A stretch of DNA of 64,000 nt from Roseiarcus sp963737365 (GCA_963737365.1 CAVTSD010000007.1:1-64000), one strand, 5' to 3'; counted from the first letter of the stretch, positions 16,958 to 26,579 are shown. A program made the numbers and translations. The notes: generated by a model not told the origin, from the letters alone.

Positions 16958-17021
16958 GCGGAAGATCGACGGCGACGAGGGCGGGTAGGATTCGCAGCCC
17001 GCCCGGCGACTATGGAAGGGA

Positions 17022-18293
17022 CTAGGCGGTTGCCAGGCTGCCGACCGCCTGACGACGCCGGCCGCGCCAGAAGAGCCAGGAGACGATTGCGAAATTGCAC
17101 GCGTTCCATAAGACGCCGTTCAGAAACGCCATCCGGTAGGAGCTGGTGAGGTCGAAGATGACCCCGGAGAAATAGCCGCCAAACGCCATGCCCAAGATGG
17201 TCGCCGAGACGACGAGGCCGATCGCCGCGCCGGCCCGGCGAGGCGGCAAGAGTTCTCGGCAGATGACCGCATACATCGGCACGATGCCGCCTTGAAACAG
17301 GCCGAAGATTCCCGAGACGATGAACAGGGATTCGAGCCCGTTGAAGTAAAGATAAAGCAGAAGCGCGACGCCTTGCATGAAGGAGCCGATCAGCAGCGTC
17401 GCTCTGCCCCCAATGACGTCGGCGACGAAGCCGGAGCCAATGCGCGAGACGATGCCGAGAGCCATCATGAGCGACAGCATCTCGGCGCCGTGCGCGACGC
17501 CATAGCCAAGATCCCCGCAATAGGCGACCAGATGGACCTGCGGCATCGACATCGCAACGCAGCAGGAGAAACCGGCGGCGATCAGGAGAAACAACAAAAG
17601 TCGCGGCGATACCCCGACGTCCGCGCGCGCCGCCTCGGTCGCCGCCTCTGCTTGTTCGTAGACCGCGGCGGAAGGGCGGCGGCGCATTGCCCAGGCGAGC
17701 GGAAGCACTGCGGCGGCGACGATCACTCCTATGCCCGCATAGGTCACGCGCCAGCCGACCAGAGGAATCGTGAAGCTCATCAGCAGCGGCCAGATCGTGC
17801 CCGCGAAATAGTTTCCAGAAGCGACAATGACGACCGCGAAGCCCCGCCGCTTTACGAACCAGTGCGAAATATCCGCCATCATCGGGCCGAAGCCAGTGCC
17901 CGCGCCAATTCCGATCAGCACATGAGCGGCTGTGAACAAAGCCATATTCGGCGCATATCCGGCGACAACGAACCCGACGCCCATTGTCACCGCGGAAATG
18001 ACAAGAGGCAGGACGATGCCGAATCGATCCGTCATCCGACCGAGCGCGATGGTCGAGAAGGCGAGCGAACACATCATCACCGTATAGGGGAGCGAGGCCG
18101 CGGACCGGTCGACGCCGAAATCGAGCTGGACCGGCGGGAGAACCACGATCACCGCCCACATGCCCGCTCCGATCAACGTCGCGATCAGCATCGACATGCC
18201 GAGCCGGAAGAGGGCGTAGGCGCCGTCGGGGGCGTATCGGTCCACCGGCGACGGCAAGCTCGAAAATTGGTTCATTGCCCAAATTTGCGTCAT
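17022..18293 (-). CDS. MFS transporter (monocarboxylate/oxalate:formate-like)
   Basis: A 423-residue, 12-helix major facilitator protein. The loop 2-3 motif appears as GRMTDRFGIVLPL, with later GIGAGTGFGPMMADISHWFVKRRGFAV and GLFQGGIVPMYAVICRELLPPRRAGAAIGL, the latter typical of the OFA/MCT-like branch that carries small carboxylates. The substrate is unknown. An ATG at 18275 is an alternative start. It points toward the DoxX gene and shares no obvious operon. Confidence 0.9.
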   Translation of the reverse strand: MTQIWAMNQFSSLPSPVDRYAPDGAYALFRLGMSMLIATLIGAGMWAVIVVLPPVQLDFGVDRSAASLPYTVMMCSLAFSTIALGRMTDRFGIVLPLVISAVTMGVGFVVAGYAPNMALFTAAHVLIGIGAGTGFGPMMADISHWFVKRRGFAVVIVASGNYFAGTIWPLLMSFTIPLVGWRVTYAGIGVIVAAAVLPLAWAMRRRPSAAVYEQAEAATEAARADVGVSPRLLLFLLIAAGFSCCVAMSMPQVHLVAYCGDLGYGVAHGAEMLSLMMALGIVSRIGSGFVADVIGGRATLLIGSFMQGVALLLYLYFNGLESLFIVSGIFGLFQGGIVPMYAVICRELLPPRRAGAAIGLVVSATILGMAFGGYFSGVIFDLTSSYRMAFLNGVLWNACNFAIVSWLFWRGRRRQAVGSLATA

Positions 18294-18481
18294 ATAGACG
18301 GGGATGGCAAATTCCGCGGCTCCGGAACGCTTTGGACCAGTAGCGCGTTTGCCCAGATCGAATGGGGTCTACTTTACGGCGCGATAATGGCGAAAGCGCG
18401 TAATTGCCGTGAACGTGGGACTTAGTGTACGTGTGGGGTATTCGTTACGCGGCGACCAGTAAGCGCCGCCCGGGGAAAAGA

Positions 18482-20401
18482 TTGAGCAAGCCTTCGACGC
18501 CGCTTCTGGATCAAATCGACTCACCTGCCGATCTGCGCAAGCTGAAAGAGAGCGATCTCACTCAGCTGGCTGAGGAATTGCGGGCCGAGACAATCAGCGC
18601 GGTCTCGGTCACGGGGGGTCATCTCGGCGCCGGACTTGGCGTGGTCGAATTGACGGTCGCTCTCCATTATATCTTCGACACGCCGAAGGATCGCATCGTC
18701 TGGGACGTTGGCCATCAGGCCTACCCGCACAAGATCCTGACTGGGCGGCGTGAGCGAATCCGAACCTTGCGCCAGGGCGGAGGCTTGAGTGGTTTCACCA
18801 AGCGCTCGGAAAGCGAATACGACCCATTCGGAGCGGCTCATTCGTCGACGTCGATCTCGGCGAGCCTCGGCATGGCGGTGGCGCGCGATCTGTCCCGCGG
18901 CGACAACAATGTGGTCGCCGTTATCGGCGACGGCGCGATGTCGGCGGGAATGGCTTACGAAGCCATGAACAATGCCGGCGCGATGCGCTCGCGGCTTATC
19001 GTCGTACTCAATGACAATGACATGTCGATCGCCCCGCCGACCGGCGCGATGTCCGCTTATCTCGCGCGCCTCGTCTCGGGCAAGGCTTATCGTTCGCTGC
19101 GCGACGCGGCGAAACAACTCGCGCGCCGTCTGCCGAAATTCATGTACGATAAGGCCCGGCTTACCGAGGAATACGGGCGCAACTTCTGGACCGGCGGCAC
19201 CCTGTTCGAAGAGCTCGGTTTCTATTACGTCGGCCCGATCGATGGCCACAATCTCGACCATCTTCTGCCGATCTTGAAGAACGTGCGCGACGTGCAGAAC
19301 GGGCCGGTGCTCGTCCACGTGGTGACAAAAAAGGGCAAGGGCTATCCACCGGCCGAGGCCGCCGACGACAAATATCATGGCGTTTCTGCCTTCGATGTGA
19401 TCACCGGCGCCCAGGCGAAGCCGAAGACCAACGCGCCCGCTTACACACGCGTCTTCGCCAACGCGTTGGTTGAGGAGGCGCGTCGCGACGCCAAAGTTGT
19501 CGCTATCACCGCCGCCATGCCGGACGGAACCGGGCTGGACCGAATGAAAGCGGTCTTTCCCGAGCGGGTGTTCGATGTCGGCATCGCCGAGCAGCATGCG
19601 GTGACCTTCGCCGCCGGTCTGGCGACGGAAGGCTACAGGCCTTTCTGCGCCATCTATTCGACCTTCCTGCAGCGCGGCTACGACCAGCTCGTGCACGATG
19701 TGGCGATTCAGAACCTGCCGGTTCGCTTCGCCCTCGACCGCGCCGGACTGGTCGGCGCTGATGGCGCAACGCACGCGGGCGCGTTCGACATCGCCTACCT
19801 GACCTGCCTGCCGAATATGACGGTGATGGCGGCTTCCGACGAGGCGGAGCTTGTCCATATGGTGGCGACCGCCGCAGCTCACAATTCCGGGCCGATCGCC
19901 CTGCGTTACCCGCGCGGCGAGGGCGTGGGCATCGACCTGCCGAAGCAGGGAGAGGTCTTGCCGATCGGTAAGGGCCGTGTGGTGCGCGAAGGCTCCCGCG
20001 TTGCGATCCTTTCGCTTGGCACGCGGCTAGGCGAAGCCTTGAAGGCGGCGGATGAGCTCGCTGCCCGTGGGTTGTCGACCACGGTCGCCGACGCGCGCTT
20101 CGCAAAGCCCCTCGATCGCGAGCTCATCCTCAAGCTGGCGGCCACGCACAAGCTTCTCATCACGGTGGAAGAGGGCGCGGCCGGCGGCTTCGGCGCGCAT
20201 GTGCTGACCCTTCTCAGCGACGCCGGGGCGCTCGAGCACGGGCTTAAAGTGCGGACAATGACGCTGCCGGATAAGTTCCAGGAGCACGATAAGCCCGACC
20301 GCATGTACGCCGCCGCGGGACTCGACGCCAAGGGGATCATCGCCAAGGCGATCGCGGCGCTGGGAGATGTGGAGCATCTCGCTTCGAGCCGTTCCGCGTG
20401 A
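18482..20401 (+). CDS. dxs: 1-deoxy-D-xylulose-5-phosphate synthase
   Basis: DXS condenses pyruvate and glyceraldehyde 3-phosphate in the first step of the MEP isoprenoid pathway, using thiamine diphosphate. Motifs: GGHLGAGLGVVELTVALH, WDVGHQAYPHKILTGRR, the TPP-binding GDGAMSAGMAYEAMNN, DNDMSIAPPTGAMSAYLARL, and DVGIAEQHAVTFAAGLA in the transketolase pyrimidine domain. I chose the TTG at 18482, preceded by GGGGA, because it gives SKPSTPLLDQIDSPADLRKL at the usual family N-terminus (639 residues); GTG at 18425 would add 19 residues. The stop overlaps the next small ORF. Confidence 0.96.
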   Translation: MSKPSTPLLDQIDSPADLRKLKESDLTQLAEELRAETISAVSVTGGHLGAGLGVVELTVALHYIFDTPKDRIVWDVGHQAYPHKILTGRRERIRTLRQGGGLSGFTKRSESEYDPFGAAHSSTSISASLGMAVARDLSRGDNNVVAVIGDGAMSAGMAYEAMNNAGAMRSRLIVVLNDNDMSIAPPTGAMSAYLARLVSGKAYRSLRDAAKQLARRLPKFMYDKARLTEEYGRNFWTGGTLFEELGFYYVGPIDGHNLDHLLPILKNVRDVQNGPVLVHVVTKKGKGYPPAEAADDKYHGVSAFDVITGAQAKPKTNAPAYTRVFANALVEEARRDAKVVAITAAMPDGTGLDRMKAVFPERVFDVGIAEQHAVTFAAGLATEGYRPFCAIYSTFLQRGYDQLVHDVAIQNLPVRFALDRAGLVGADGATHAGAFDIAYLTCLPNMTVMAASDEAELVHMVATAAAHNSGPIALRYPRGEGVGIDLPKQGEVLPIGKGRVVREGSRVAILSLGTRLGEALKAADELAARGLSTTVADARFAKPLDRELILKLAATHKLLITVEEGAAGGFGAHVLTLLSDAGALEHGLKVRTMTLPDKFQEHDKPDRMYAAAGLDAKGIIAKAIAALGDVEHLASSRSA

Positions 20402-20589
20402 GCCAATTGTCGCCAGGCGACAAGGATGATGCGCCGCATTCGCCCGGGCGAGGCAATATCGCCGCCCTCATCGCTGTGATCGTCCTTGCCGCGCTCGGCT
20501 ACTGGGCTTTCCATGCCATCGACCAGCAGCGCAAAATGCAGAACTGCCTCGATTCCGGGCGTCATGACTGCGCCCACTGGGTGCAATAG
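20398..20589 (+). CDS. Small single-pass membrane protein
   Basis: A 63-residue ORF that begins with a GTG overlapping the dxs stop (GTGA), implying translational coupling. It has a polar N-terminus (SQLSPGDKDDAPHSPG), one hydrophobic helix (IAALIAVIVLAALGYWAFHAI) and a short tail with two Cys residues (NCLDSGRHDCAHWVQ). I do not recognise a named family. The position behind dxs suggests co-expression, not a role in the pathway. Confidence 0.7.
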   Translation: MSQLSPGDKDDAPHSPGRGNIAALIAVIVLAALGYWAFHAIDQQRKMQNCLDSGRHDCAHWVQ

Positions 20590-20784
20590 GGACGCGGGCC
20601 CTCGGCGATTGACTCGCTCGCGCCGGCGCGGCATAAGCCCGGCCTTGCAGCGGCGCGTCAACGCCGCATTCATTTTCCCGGCGTGCCGCCTGGTTTTTAC
20701 TGGAACGGCGGCGTCGGCGTTTGTGCGTTAGGTTGGACGTCGTGTCCGATTTTTCGCCGCGATCGGATTTCGGAGACCTATCCC

Positions 20785-20919
20785 GTGAAGCGGACCTATC
20801 AACCCAGCAAGCTCGTGCGCAAGCGCCGTCACGGCTTTCGCGCGCGTTCCGCGACGGTCGGCGGCCGGAGAGTGCTCGCGGCGCGGCGCGCGCGCGGTCG
20901 CAAGAAGCTCTCCGCCTGA
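20785..20919 (+). CDS. rpmH: 50S ribosomal protein L34
   Basis: The 44-residue product VKRTYQPSKLVRKRRHGFRA...GRRVLAARRARGRKKLSA is a textbook L34, highly basic, starting at GTG 20785. It heads the conserved rpmH-rnpA-yidC-engB group. Confidence 0.97.
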   Translation: MKRTYQPSKLVRKRRHGFRARSATVGGRRVLAARRARGRKKLSA

Positions 20920-20999
20920 TCGGCTGACTGATCGTCTTCGGCCGCTGGTCCGGCCATTCGCGCGTTGGTGAAGACGCCGCGGAACGGAGCCTTGAAGCC

Positions 21000-21443
21000 T
21001 TGCATGAGGATGGCGTCCCCGGCCCCGTGGGCGAAACTGTTGGCCGCCTGACGAGACGGGCCGAATATCAGCGCGTCTCGCGCGGGCGGCGCTTGTCTGT
21101 TCCCACTTTCACGTTGCAGTCCCGCCGCCGTGAGGAAACGGAAAAAGAGGCCGTCCCCTGCGCGCGCGTTGGGCTGACAGTGACCAAGGCCGTGGGCGGT
21201 GCGGTCGTGCGCAATCGTATCCGCAGACGCCTGAAAGAGGCGCTGCGGGCGGCGAGGCCTCTTGAGGCTGAGGGCGATCACGACTACGTGCTGATGGCCC
21301 GGCGCGACGCGTTGGGCCGCCGTTTCGCAGCGCTCGTCGATGACGTCCGCACCGCCTTTCGCGCCGCGCGGCGCGGCGATGCGGACAGTCGCAGGCGCGG
21401 GCCGGCTAAACGGACGGCCAAGGACAGAGACACCCGAACATGA
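21000..21443 (+). CDS. rnpA: Ribonuclease P protein component
   Basis: The protein cofactor of RNase P, which trims tRNA 5' leaders. The family core is clear: RLTRRAEYQRVSRGRRLSVP, ARVGLTVTKAVGGAVVRNRI and RRRLKEALRAA (the RNR motif region VVRNRIRRRLKEA), then DYVLMARRDALGRRFAAL. A TTG at 21000 opens the frame; the GTG at 21027 is a credible shorter start as family proteins begin near GRLTRRAEY. The last 25 residues are basic and disordered. The stop overlaps the yidC ATG by four bases. Confidence 0.95.
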   Translation: MHEDGVPGPVGETVGRLTRRAEYQRVSRGRRLSVPTFTLQSRRREETEKEAVPCARVGLTVTKAVGGAVVRNRIRRRLKEALRAARPLEAEGDHDYVLMARRDALGRRFAALVDDVRTAFRAARRGDADSRRRGPAKRTAKDRDTRT

Positions 21444-23290
21444 AATCCGAGGACACGCGCAACCTCTTTCTCGCGATCGCGCTGTCGGTCCTGGTGATGG
21501 CTGGCTGGCAATATTTCTATGCCGGCCCACTCTATCAGCGCGAGCACCAGGCGCAGATGGAGGCCGCCAATCAGGCCAGCACCGCGCCGGCGCCCGAAGC
21601 TCAGCCAAGCGGCGGAACCACCGCTGCGCCGCCGGGAGCGCCGGCCGCGGCAACCCCGCCCGGCGCCCCGTCGACTGCGGCGCCGGCGACTGTCAGCGCG
21701 GCGCTGGCGGCGAGCCCCCGCGTGCTCATCGATACGCCAAGCGTCGGTGGGTCGATTGATCTCAAGGGCGGCAAGCTCGACGATATCGTCCTCAAGGACT
21801 ATCACGAGACCGTCGACCCGAAGAGCCCGAACGTCCGATTGTTCTCGCCCCCTGGCGCGCCTGACGCCTATTGGGCGACGACTGGTTTCGTGAGCCCGGC
21901 GGGAGCGAAGACTCCCGGTCTCGACACGGTCTGGACCGCCGACGGAAAGACTCTGACCCCCGCGCAGCCGGTGACGCTGACCTGGGACAATGGCGCGGGG
22001 CTCACGTTCAAGCGCGTCATCGCGGTCGACGACAAATACATGTTCACGATCGTGGACTCGGTTGCGAATAGCGGCGGCGCACCGGCGACTGTGCAGCCCT
22101 ACGCCCTCGTCCTGCGCCATGGCATGCCGACGGTCGGCGGCTATTCGGTGCTGCACGAGGGCTTCGTCGGCGTGATCGGCGACGGCGGCGTACAGGAAGT
22201 CACCTATAAAAACATCGAGAAGGCGACCGGCAGGACCGAAGCTTTCAAGGGCGACGGCGGCTGGCTTGGCTTCACGGACAAATACTGGGGCTCGGCGGTC
22301 ATTCCCGCCCAAACCGCGCCTATCGAGGCGCGGTTCACGGCCAGCGGGACCGTCCAGCCGGTCGACTACCAGGCCGATTTCCTCGGCAAAGAGCAATCCG
22401 TCGCGCCTGGCGCCTCCGTCGAGACCACCACCCGCGTCTTCGCCGGCGCCAAGGAGGTGTCGACAATCGATAATTACGCCACGAAACTCGGCATCAAGAA
22501 ATTCGATCTGATGATCGACTGGGGCTGGTTCTATTTCATCACCAAGCCGCTGTTCCTGCTGATCGACGCGATCTATCACCTCGTCGGCAATTTCGGCATC
22601 GCCATCCTGATCGTCACGGTCATGGTGAAGCTCGCCTTCTTCCCGCTCGCCAATCGCTCCTACAATTCGATGGCGAAGATGAAGAAGATCCAGCCGCAGA
22701 TCGCGGCGCTCAAGGACCTCTATCCCGACGACAAGGTCAAGCAGCAGCAGGAGCAGATGGCGCTGTTCAAGCGCGAAGGCGTCAATCCGGTCGCCGGATG
22801 CCTGCCGATGGTGATTCAGATTCCGGTCTTCTTCGCGCTCTACAAGGTCATCTTCATCACGATCGAGATGCGGCATGCGCCGTTCTTCGGCTGGATCAGG
22901 GATTTGAGCGCGCCCGATCCGACGAATGTTTTCACCCTGTTTGGCCTCATTCCCTGGAACCCGACCGCGTTGCCGGTGTTCGGCCATTTCCTCGCGCTTG
23001 GCGTCTGGCCGCTCATCATGGGCGTCTCGATGTTCTTCCAGATGAAGATGAATCCCGAGCCGGCCGATCCGGTTCAGAAGCAGATGTTTTCGTGGATGCC
23101 GGTGATCTTCACCTTCATGCTCGGCACATTTCCGGCGGGCCTCGTCATCTATTGGACCTGGAACAACACGCTGACCGTGCTCCAGCAATATTACATAATG
23201 ACCAAGGCTGGGGTTAAGGTCGAGCTCTGGGACAACCTCTTCAAGCTGTTCCCCAAGAAGGCGAGCCCAGCCAAGACGCCGAGCGTATGA
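21440..23290 (+). CDS. yidC: Membrane protein insertase YidC
   Basis: A 616-residue YidC/Oxa1 protein that inserts proteins into the inner membrane with or without SecYEG. N-terminal anchor: MKSEDTRNLFLAIALSVLVMAGWQYFY; next a low-complexity Ala/Pro linker (residues ~35-95), the periplasmic beta-sandwich domain, and the C-terminal five-helix insertase core (YHLVGNFGIAILIVTVMVKLAFFPL, NRSYNSMAKMKKIQPQI, GCLPMVIQIPVFFALYKVIF, LPVFGHFLALGVWPLIMG, GLVIYWTWNNTLTVLQQ). It overlaps rnpA and engB by four bases on each side. Confidence 0.97.
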   Translation: MKSEDTRNLFLAIALSVLVMAGWQYFYAGPLYQREHQAQMEAANQASTAPAPEAQPSGGTTAAPPGAPAAATPPGAPSTAAPATVSAALAASPRVLIDTPSVGGSIDLKGGKLDDIVLKDYHETVDPKSPNVRLFSPPGAPDAYWATTGFVSPAGAKTPGLDTVWTADGKTLTPAQPVTLTWDNGAGLTFKRVIAVDDKYMFTIVDSVANSGGAPATVQPYALVLRHGMPTVGGYSVLHEGFVGVIGDGGVQEVTYKNIEKATGRTEAFKGDGGWLGFTDKYWGSAVIPAQTAPIEARFTASGTVQPVDYQADFLGKEQSVAPGASVETTTRVFAGAKEVSTIDNYATKLGIKKFDLMIDWGWFYFITKPLFLLIDAIYHLVGNFGIAILIVTVMVKLAFFPLANRSYNSMAKMKKIQPQIAALKDLYPDDKVKQQQEQMALFKREGVNPVAGCLPMVIQIPVFFALYKVIFITIEMRHAPFFGWIRDLSAPDPTNVFTLFGLIPWNPTALPVFGHFLALGVWPLIMGVSMFFQMKMNPEPADPVQKQMFSWMPVIFTFMLGTFPAGLVIYWTWNNTLTVLQQYYIMTKAGVKVELWDNLFKLFPKKASPAKTPSV

Positions 23291-23958
23291 GCGAAGCGAC
23301 AGTCGCGCCCGACTGGACGGAGATCGGGCGCAAACTGTTCGCGGGTCCATGCGAGTTCATCTTCGCCGCCGCGCGCTCGGACGGGTTGCCGCCGCTCGGG
23401 CCGCCCGAGGTCGCCTTCGCGGGGCGATCGAATGTCGGCAAGTCTTCGCTCGTCAACGCGCTCACCGGCCGCAATTCACTTGCCCGCACGTCGCGCACGC
23501 CCGGCCGCACGCAGGAGCTTATCTTCTTCGACCTTGGCGGGAAGGCCCGTCTGGTTGACATGCCGGGCTACGGCTACGCCGCCGTCGCAAAGTCGAAGTC
23601 TGAGTCCTGGGGCGAACTCGCGCGCGACTATCTGCGCGGCCGCCCATCTTTGTTGCGGGTCTTCGTTCTCATCGACGGCCGGCACGGCCTCAAGGAAAGC
23701 GACCACGAGACGATGCGCGCGCTCGACGCGGCCGCGGTCTCCTACGCGGTCGTGCTGACCAAAGGCGACGAAGTGAAAGGGGCCGACCAAAGCTCGCGGA
23801 TCGATGCGACGCTCGAGGGCTTGCGCAAGCACGTCGCCGCCTATCCCGAAGTGATCCTGACCTCGTCGCGCACCGGCGACGGCGTCGCCGACTTGCGCGC
23901 GCATATCGCGCGGCTTCTCGCTGAGCGAGGCGGGGACCGCGCGGCAACGACGCGCTGA
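23287..23958 (+). CDS. engB: Ribosome biogenesis GTP-binding protein EngB/YsxC
   Basis: A 223-residue TrmE-Era-EngA-EngB-type GTPase needed for 50S assembly. G1 is GRSNVGKSSLVNALTGR, G2 TSRTPGRTQE, G3 DMPGYGYAAV, G4 TKGDEVKG, and G5 TSSRTGDG. The start overlaps the yidC stop (ATGA). In many alphaproteobacteria argB and dapD follow; here the next genes are unrelated and dapD lies near the right end of the window. Confidence 0.96.
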   Translation: MSEATVAPDWTEIGRKLFAGPCEFIFAAARSDGLPPLGPPEVAFAGRSNVGKSSLVNALTGRNSLARTSRTPGRTQELIFFDLGGKARLVDMPGYGYAAVAKSKSESWGELARDYLRGRPSLLRVFVLIDGRHGLKESDHETMRALDAAAVSYAVVLTKGDEVKGADQSSRIDATLEGLRKHVAAYPEVILTSSRTGDGVADLRAHIARLLAERGGDRAATTR

Positions 23959-24051
23959 CTGTCAGACGAGGTTCGCGATGCGCGGCCACAGGATCGTCGC
24001 TTGACTATCGCAAGCAACTTGGCGTCAGGATCGCGCTCCCCAAGTCGGCAG

Positions 24052-24576
24052 CTACCTGACCCGCTCAAATTCCAGCACGCCGAACCCGTCGCTCCCATCG
24101 ATCGGACTTTTGTTGCGCTCAGTCGTGAGCGTAAGCCGGTCGCCGTCAAGCTTGAAGAAACGAACCTGGTCGGATCCGAGACGTGCGTTATTCCAAGCAA
24201 TATCGATGTGATGGATGACTTTGTCCCCTGCGATCAGATATGTGCCTGCGTAGGCAACCATAGATCTGTGCAGTTGGACGCGCTCTTCATCCGTTGGCTG
24301 GTCAGCAACCGGAACTACGCGGCCTCCCGCGACGAACAACGCATACATCCGCCCATCGGGTCCGTAGCCGAGATATCCGTCAGGATGTTCCCCGAGCGCG
24401 GGCCGCCTTAGGCCGGTCGCGACGTCCTGGCGAACGAACGACTTTAGCTTCCAAGTACCGAGCAGCACATTGTCAGCGGCGAGCGACATGTTCATGGTCG
24501 CGAAAAGGGCGATAACCAAAGCAGCCGCGAGGGCGAAACGCGTCGACTTACTGAAGTTATAGTCGTTCCCTTTCAT
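24052..24576 (-). CDS. Secreted lipocalin-like domain protein
   Basis: A 174-residue protein with a signal peptide (MKGNDYNFSKSTRFALAAAL..., cleavage near SLAAD). The start at 24576 has GGGAGGAGG upstream; a longer frame to 24654 lacks such a site. After cleavage it shows NVLLGTWKLKSFVRQDVATG, GYLGYGPDGRMYALFVAGG, YAGTYLIAGDKVIHHIDIAWN and FFKLDGDRLTLTTE, the pattern of the lipocalin-like (Lipocalin_5) family of small beta-barrel proteins. The ligand is unknown. It lies 90 bp downstream of the epoxide hydrolase gene on the same strand. Confidence 0.85.
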   Translation of the reverse strand: MKGNDYNFSKSTRFALAAALVIALFATMNMSLAADNVLLGTWKLKSFVRQDVATGLRRPALGEHPDGYLGYGPDGRMYALFVAGGRVVPVADQPTDEERVQLHRSMVAYAGTYLIAGDKVIHHIDIAWNNARLGSDQVRFFKLDGDRLTLTTERNKSPIDGSDGFGVLEFERVR

Positions 24577-24666
24577 ATGCCTCCTCCCATTTACCGCGAT
24601 CGCGCGACACGCTGGTGCAAGGTTTCCCGCACTGCCGTTCGGGCTATTCGCCAAGCGCCAGCCTAC

Positions 24667-25818
24667 TCATCCTCGTAGCGAGCGATAGAAGGCCCGCACA
24701 TCTTCTGCGAGCAGGTCGGGCTGCTCCATGGCGGCGAAATGGCCGCCCTTCGGCATCATCGTCCAGCGGCGAATGTTCATGAACATTGGCTCTGCCAGCG
24801 AGCGTGGCGGATGCAGGATCTCGCGCGGAAATTCGGCGTAAGCCGTCGGCGCCGTAACGGCGGCGCCCTCCGGGATCATCCAGGGCCGATGCATCCGGAA
24901 GTAGTAGGGGAAAAAGGACGAGCCGATCGCGCCGGTGAACCAGTAGAAGCTGATGTTGGCGAGCATCTGGTCGCGGGTGAAGACGCTCTCGACGTCGCCG
25001 CCGCAATCGGACCAGGCGCGGAATTTTTCGACGATCCAGGCCGCAAGCCCGGCCGGAGAATCAGTCAGGCCAAAGCTTAAGGTTTGCGGGCGCGTGCCTT
25101 GAATCGACGCGTAGGCGGCGTCCTCCTTGAGCCAGTGTTTGACCTGGTCGATAAAAACTTGCTGCTCGGGCGTCGGATTCTTGATCAAGTCAGGTTCGCG
25201 GCGAACGGCGAGAAAATTGACGTGAATGCCGATCAGTTTGTCGGCATGCGCATAGCCCATGCGCGCAGCGGTGATGCCGCCCCAGTCGCCGCCCTGCACG
25301 GCGAAGCGCTTGTAGCCGAGGGTGTCGGTCATGAGCTCCGCGAAACGATCCGCGATCTCCTCGACGCCGAAGCGCTTCTGTCCCGGCCGGAACGAAAGGC
25401 CGTAGCCGGGCAGCGACGGAGCGACCACCGTGAAGGCGTCTGCGGGATCGCCGCCGAAGCTCGCCGGATCGGTCAGGCGGGGAATGAGATCCAGGAACTC
25501 GAACACGGAACCCGGCCAGCCATGCATCAACAAGAGCGGCGTCGGATTGGGGCCTTTGCCTGGGACATGCAGAAAGTGCTGGTCGTGGTCCGGCTGGGTT
25601 ATCTTGAATTGCGGGAAGGCGTTGAGGCGGGCTTCCTGGGCGCGCCAGTCGAAGGACGAACGCCAATATTCTACCAGGGTGCGAAGATACCCGACATCCG
25701 TTCCGTAAGCCCAAGGCTCGCCCGGCGCGGGATCGGGGAAGCGGGTGCGCGCGAGACGCTCGCGCAGGTCCGCGACGTCGCCATCGGGAACGCGCAATGT
25801 GAATGGCTGCGGCATTGC
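24667..25818 (-). CDS. Epoxide hydrolase (alpha/beta-hydrolase with EHN domain)
   Basis: A 383-residue enzyme from the ATG at 25818, which has GAGG six bases upstream; ATG 25833 is an alternative. The N-terminal EHN domain (PFTLRVPDGDVADLRERLA, RTRFPDPAPGEPWAYG) precedes the hydrolase core with the oxyanion motif HGWPGSVFEFLDLI, the nucleophile Asp in VQGGDWGG and the catalytic His in MPKGGHFAAMEQP near the C-terminus. It opens epoxides to diols through an ester intermediate. No signal peptide is seen, so it is cytoplasmic. The lipocalin-like gene follows on the same strand. Confidence 0.93.
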   Translation of the reverse strand, partial: AMPQPFTLRVPDGDVADLRERLARTRFPDPAPGEPWAYGTDVGYLRTLVEYWRSSFDWRAQEARLNAFPQFKITQPDHDQHFLHVPGKGPNPTPLLLMHGWPGSVFEFLDLIPRLTDPASFGGDPADAFTVVAPSLPGYGLSFRPGQKRFGVEEIADRFAELMTDTLGYKRFAVQGGDWGGITAARMGYAHADKLIGIHVNFLAVRREPDLIKNPTPEQQVFIDQVKHWLKEDAAYASIQGTRPQTLSFGLTDSPAGLAAWIVEKFRAWSDCGGDVESVFTRDQMLANISFYWFTGAIGSSFFPYYFRMHRPWMIPEGAAVTAPTAYAEFPREILHPPRSLAEPMFMNIRRWTMMPKGGHFAAMEQPDLLAEDVRAFYRSLRG

Positions 25819-25944
25819 CTTCCTCGAGTTCATTTGACCTTTGCGACCGATCCTCGATTCGAGGCGCCATGAAGTCAAACGGACGCGGCATTGAACTTCC
25901 TTGGCGCCATTGACCCTCATCAGTCCGGAGGCGATGGTCGCGCC

Positions 25945-26574
25945 ATGCAGACGCACTACAACACTCTAGCCGGCGGCGAAGTCGGGCGCATCGCGGCGCT
26001 TAGCGACGGCCTCTTCGCCATCGCGGCGACCATTCTTGTGCTCGACTTTCACACGCCGGAGCCAGCCGACATTCACTCAGAGGCGCAACTCCTCCATGCG
26101 CTGATGAGCTCGGCGCCGAGGCTTCTACCTTGGCTCTTGAGTCTGCTGACGCTGGGCATCTTCTGGCTCGGCCAGCAGACGCAGCTCAACCAGCTCGAAC
26201 GCTCGAACCGCGACCTGACTTGGCTGCATTTCGTCTTCCTCGCCGCTGTCACCGTCCTGCCGTTCTCGTCTCGGCTTTTGGGCGATTTCCTAACCTACCG
26301 CGCCGCTTTTCTCGTCTATTGGCTCAATATCGTTCTCTTGGGGGCGTGCCTCTACATCATGTGGACGTATGCGGAATGGGCGAAGCTCATTCGCGAGGAC
26401 GCGCGGGGCGACATCTCGCGCGCGGTCAAGCGGCGCATCGTCTTCGCGCAATCGCTCTACGCGGTCGGCGCGCTTGCGGGTCTCGTCAACGTGACGCTCG
26501 GGATCACGGTGATCATGCTTATCCAGTTCAACTACGCCATTGGGCCGCGGCTGCCCGTCCTCTCGCGCCTTTAA
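25945..26574 (+). CDS. TMEM175-family membrane protein (putative potassium channel)
   Basis: A 209-residue protein from the ATG at 25945 with six hydrophobic segments. The first helix carries RIAALSDGLFAIAATILVLDF, matching the conserved R-x-x-x-FSDGVFAIAITLLVLD pore motif of bacterial TMEM175 (DUF1211), with Leu for Phe at the motif start. Further helices: LPWLLSLLTLGIFWLGQQTQ, WLHFVFLAAVTVLPFSSRLL, LVYWLNIVLLGACLYIMW. Bacterial members form tetrameric, weakly selective K+ channels. It converges on pobA with six bases between stops. Confidence 0.9.
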   Translation: MQTHYNTLAGGEVGRIAALSDGLFAIAATILVLDFHTPEPADIHSEAQLLHALMSSAPRLLPWLLSLLTLGIFWLGQQTQLNQLERSNRDLTWLHFVFLAAVTVLPFSSRLLGDFLTYRAAFLVYWLNIVLLGACLYIMWTYAEWAKLIREDARGDISRAVKRRIVFAQSLYAVGALAGLVNVTLGITVIMLIQFNYAIGPRLPVLSRL

Positions 26575-26579
26575 AGCGC

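Noticed and set aside
21284..23350. 688-codon minus-strand frame over yidC
   Set aside because: Antisense to yidC; Arg/His/Asp-rich with no signature.
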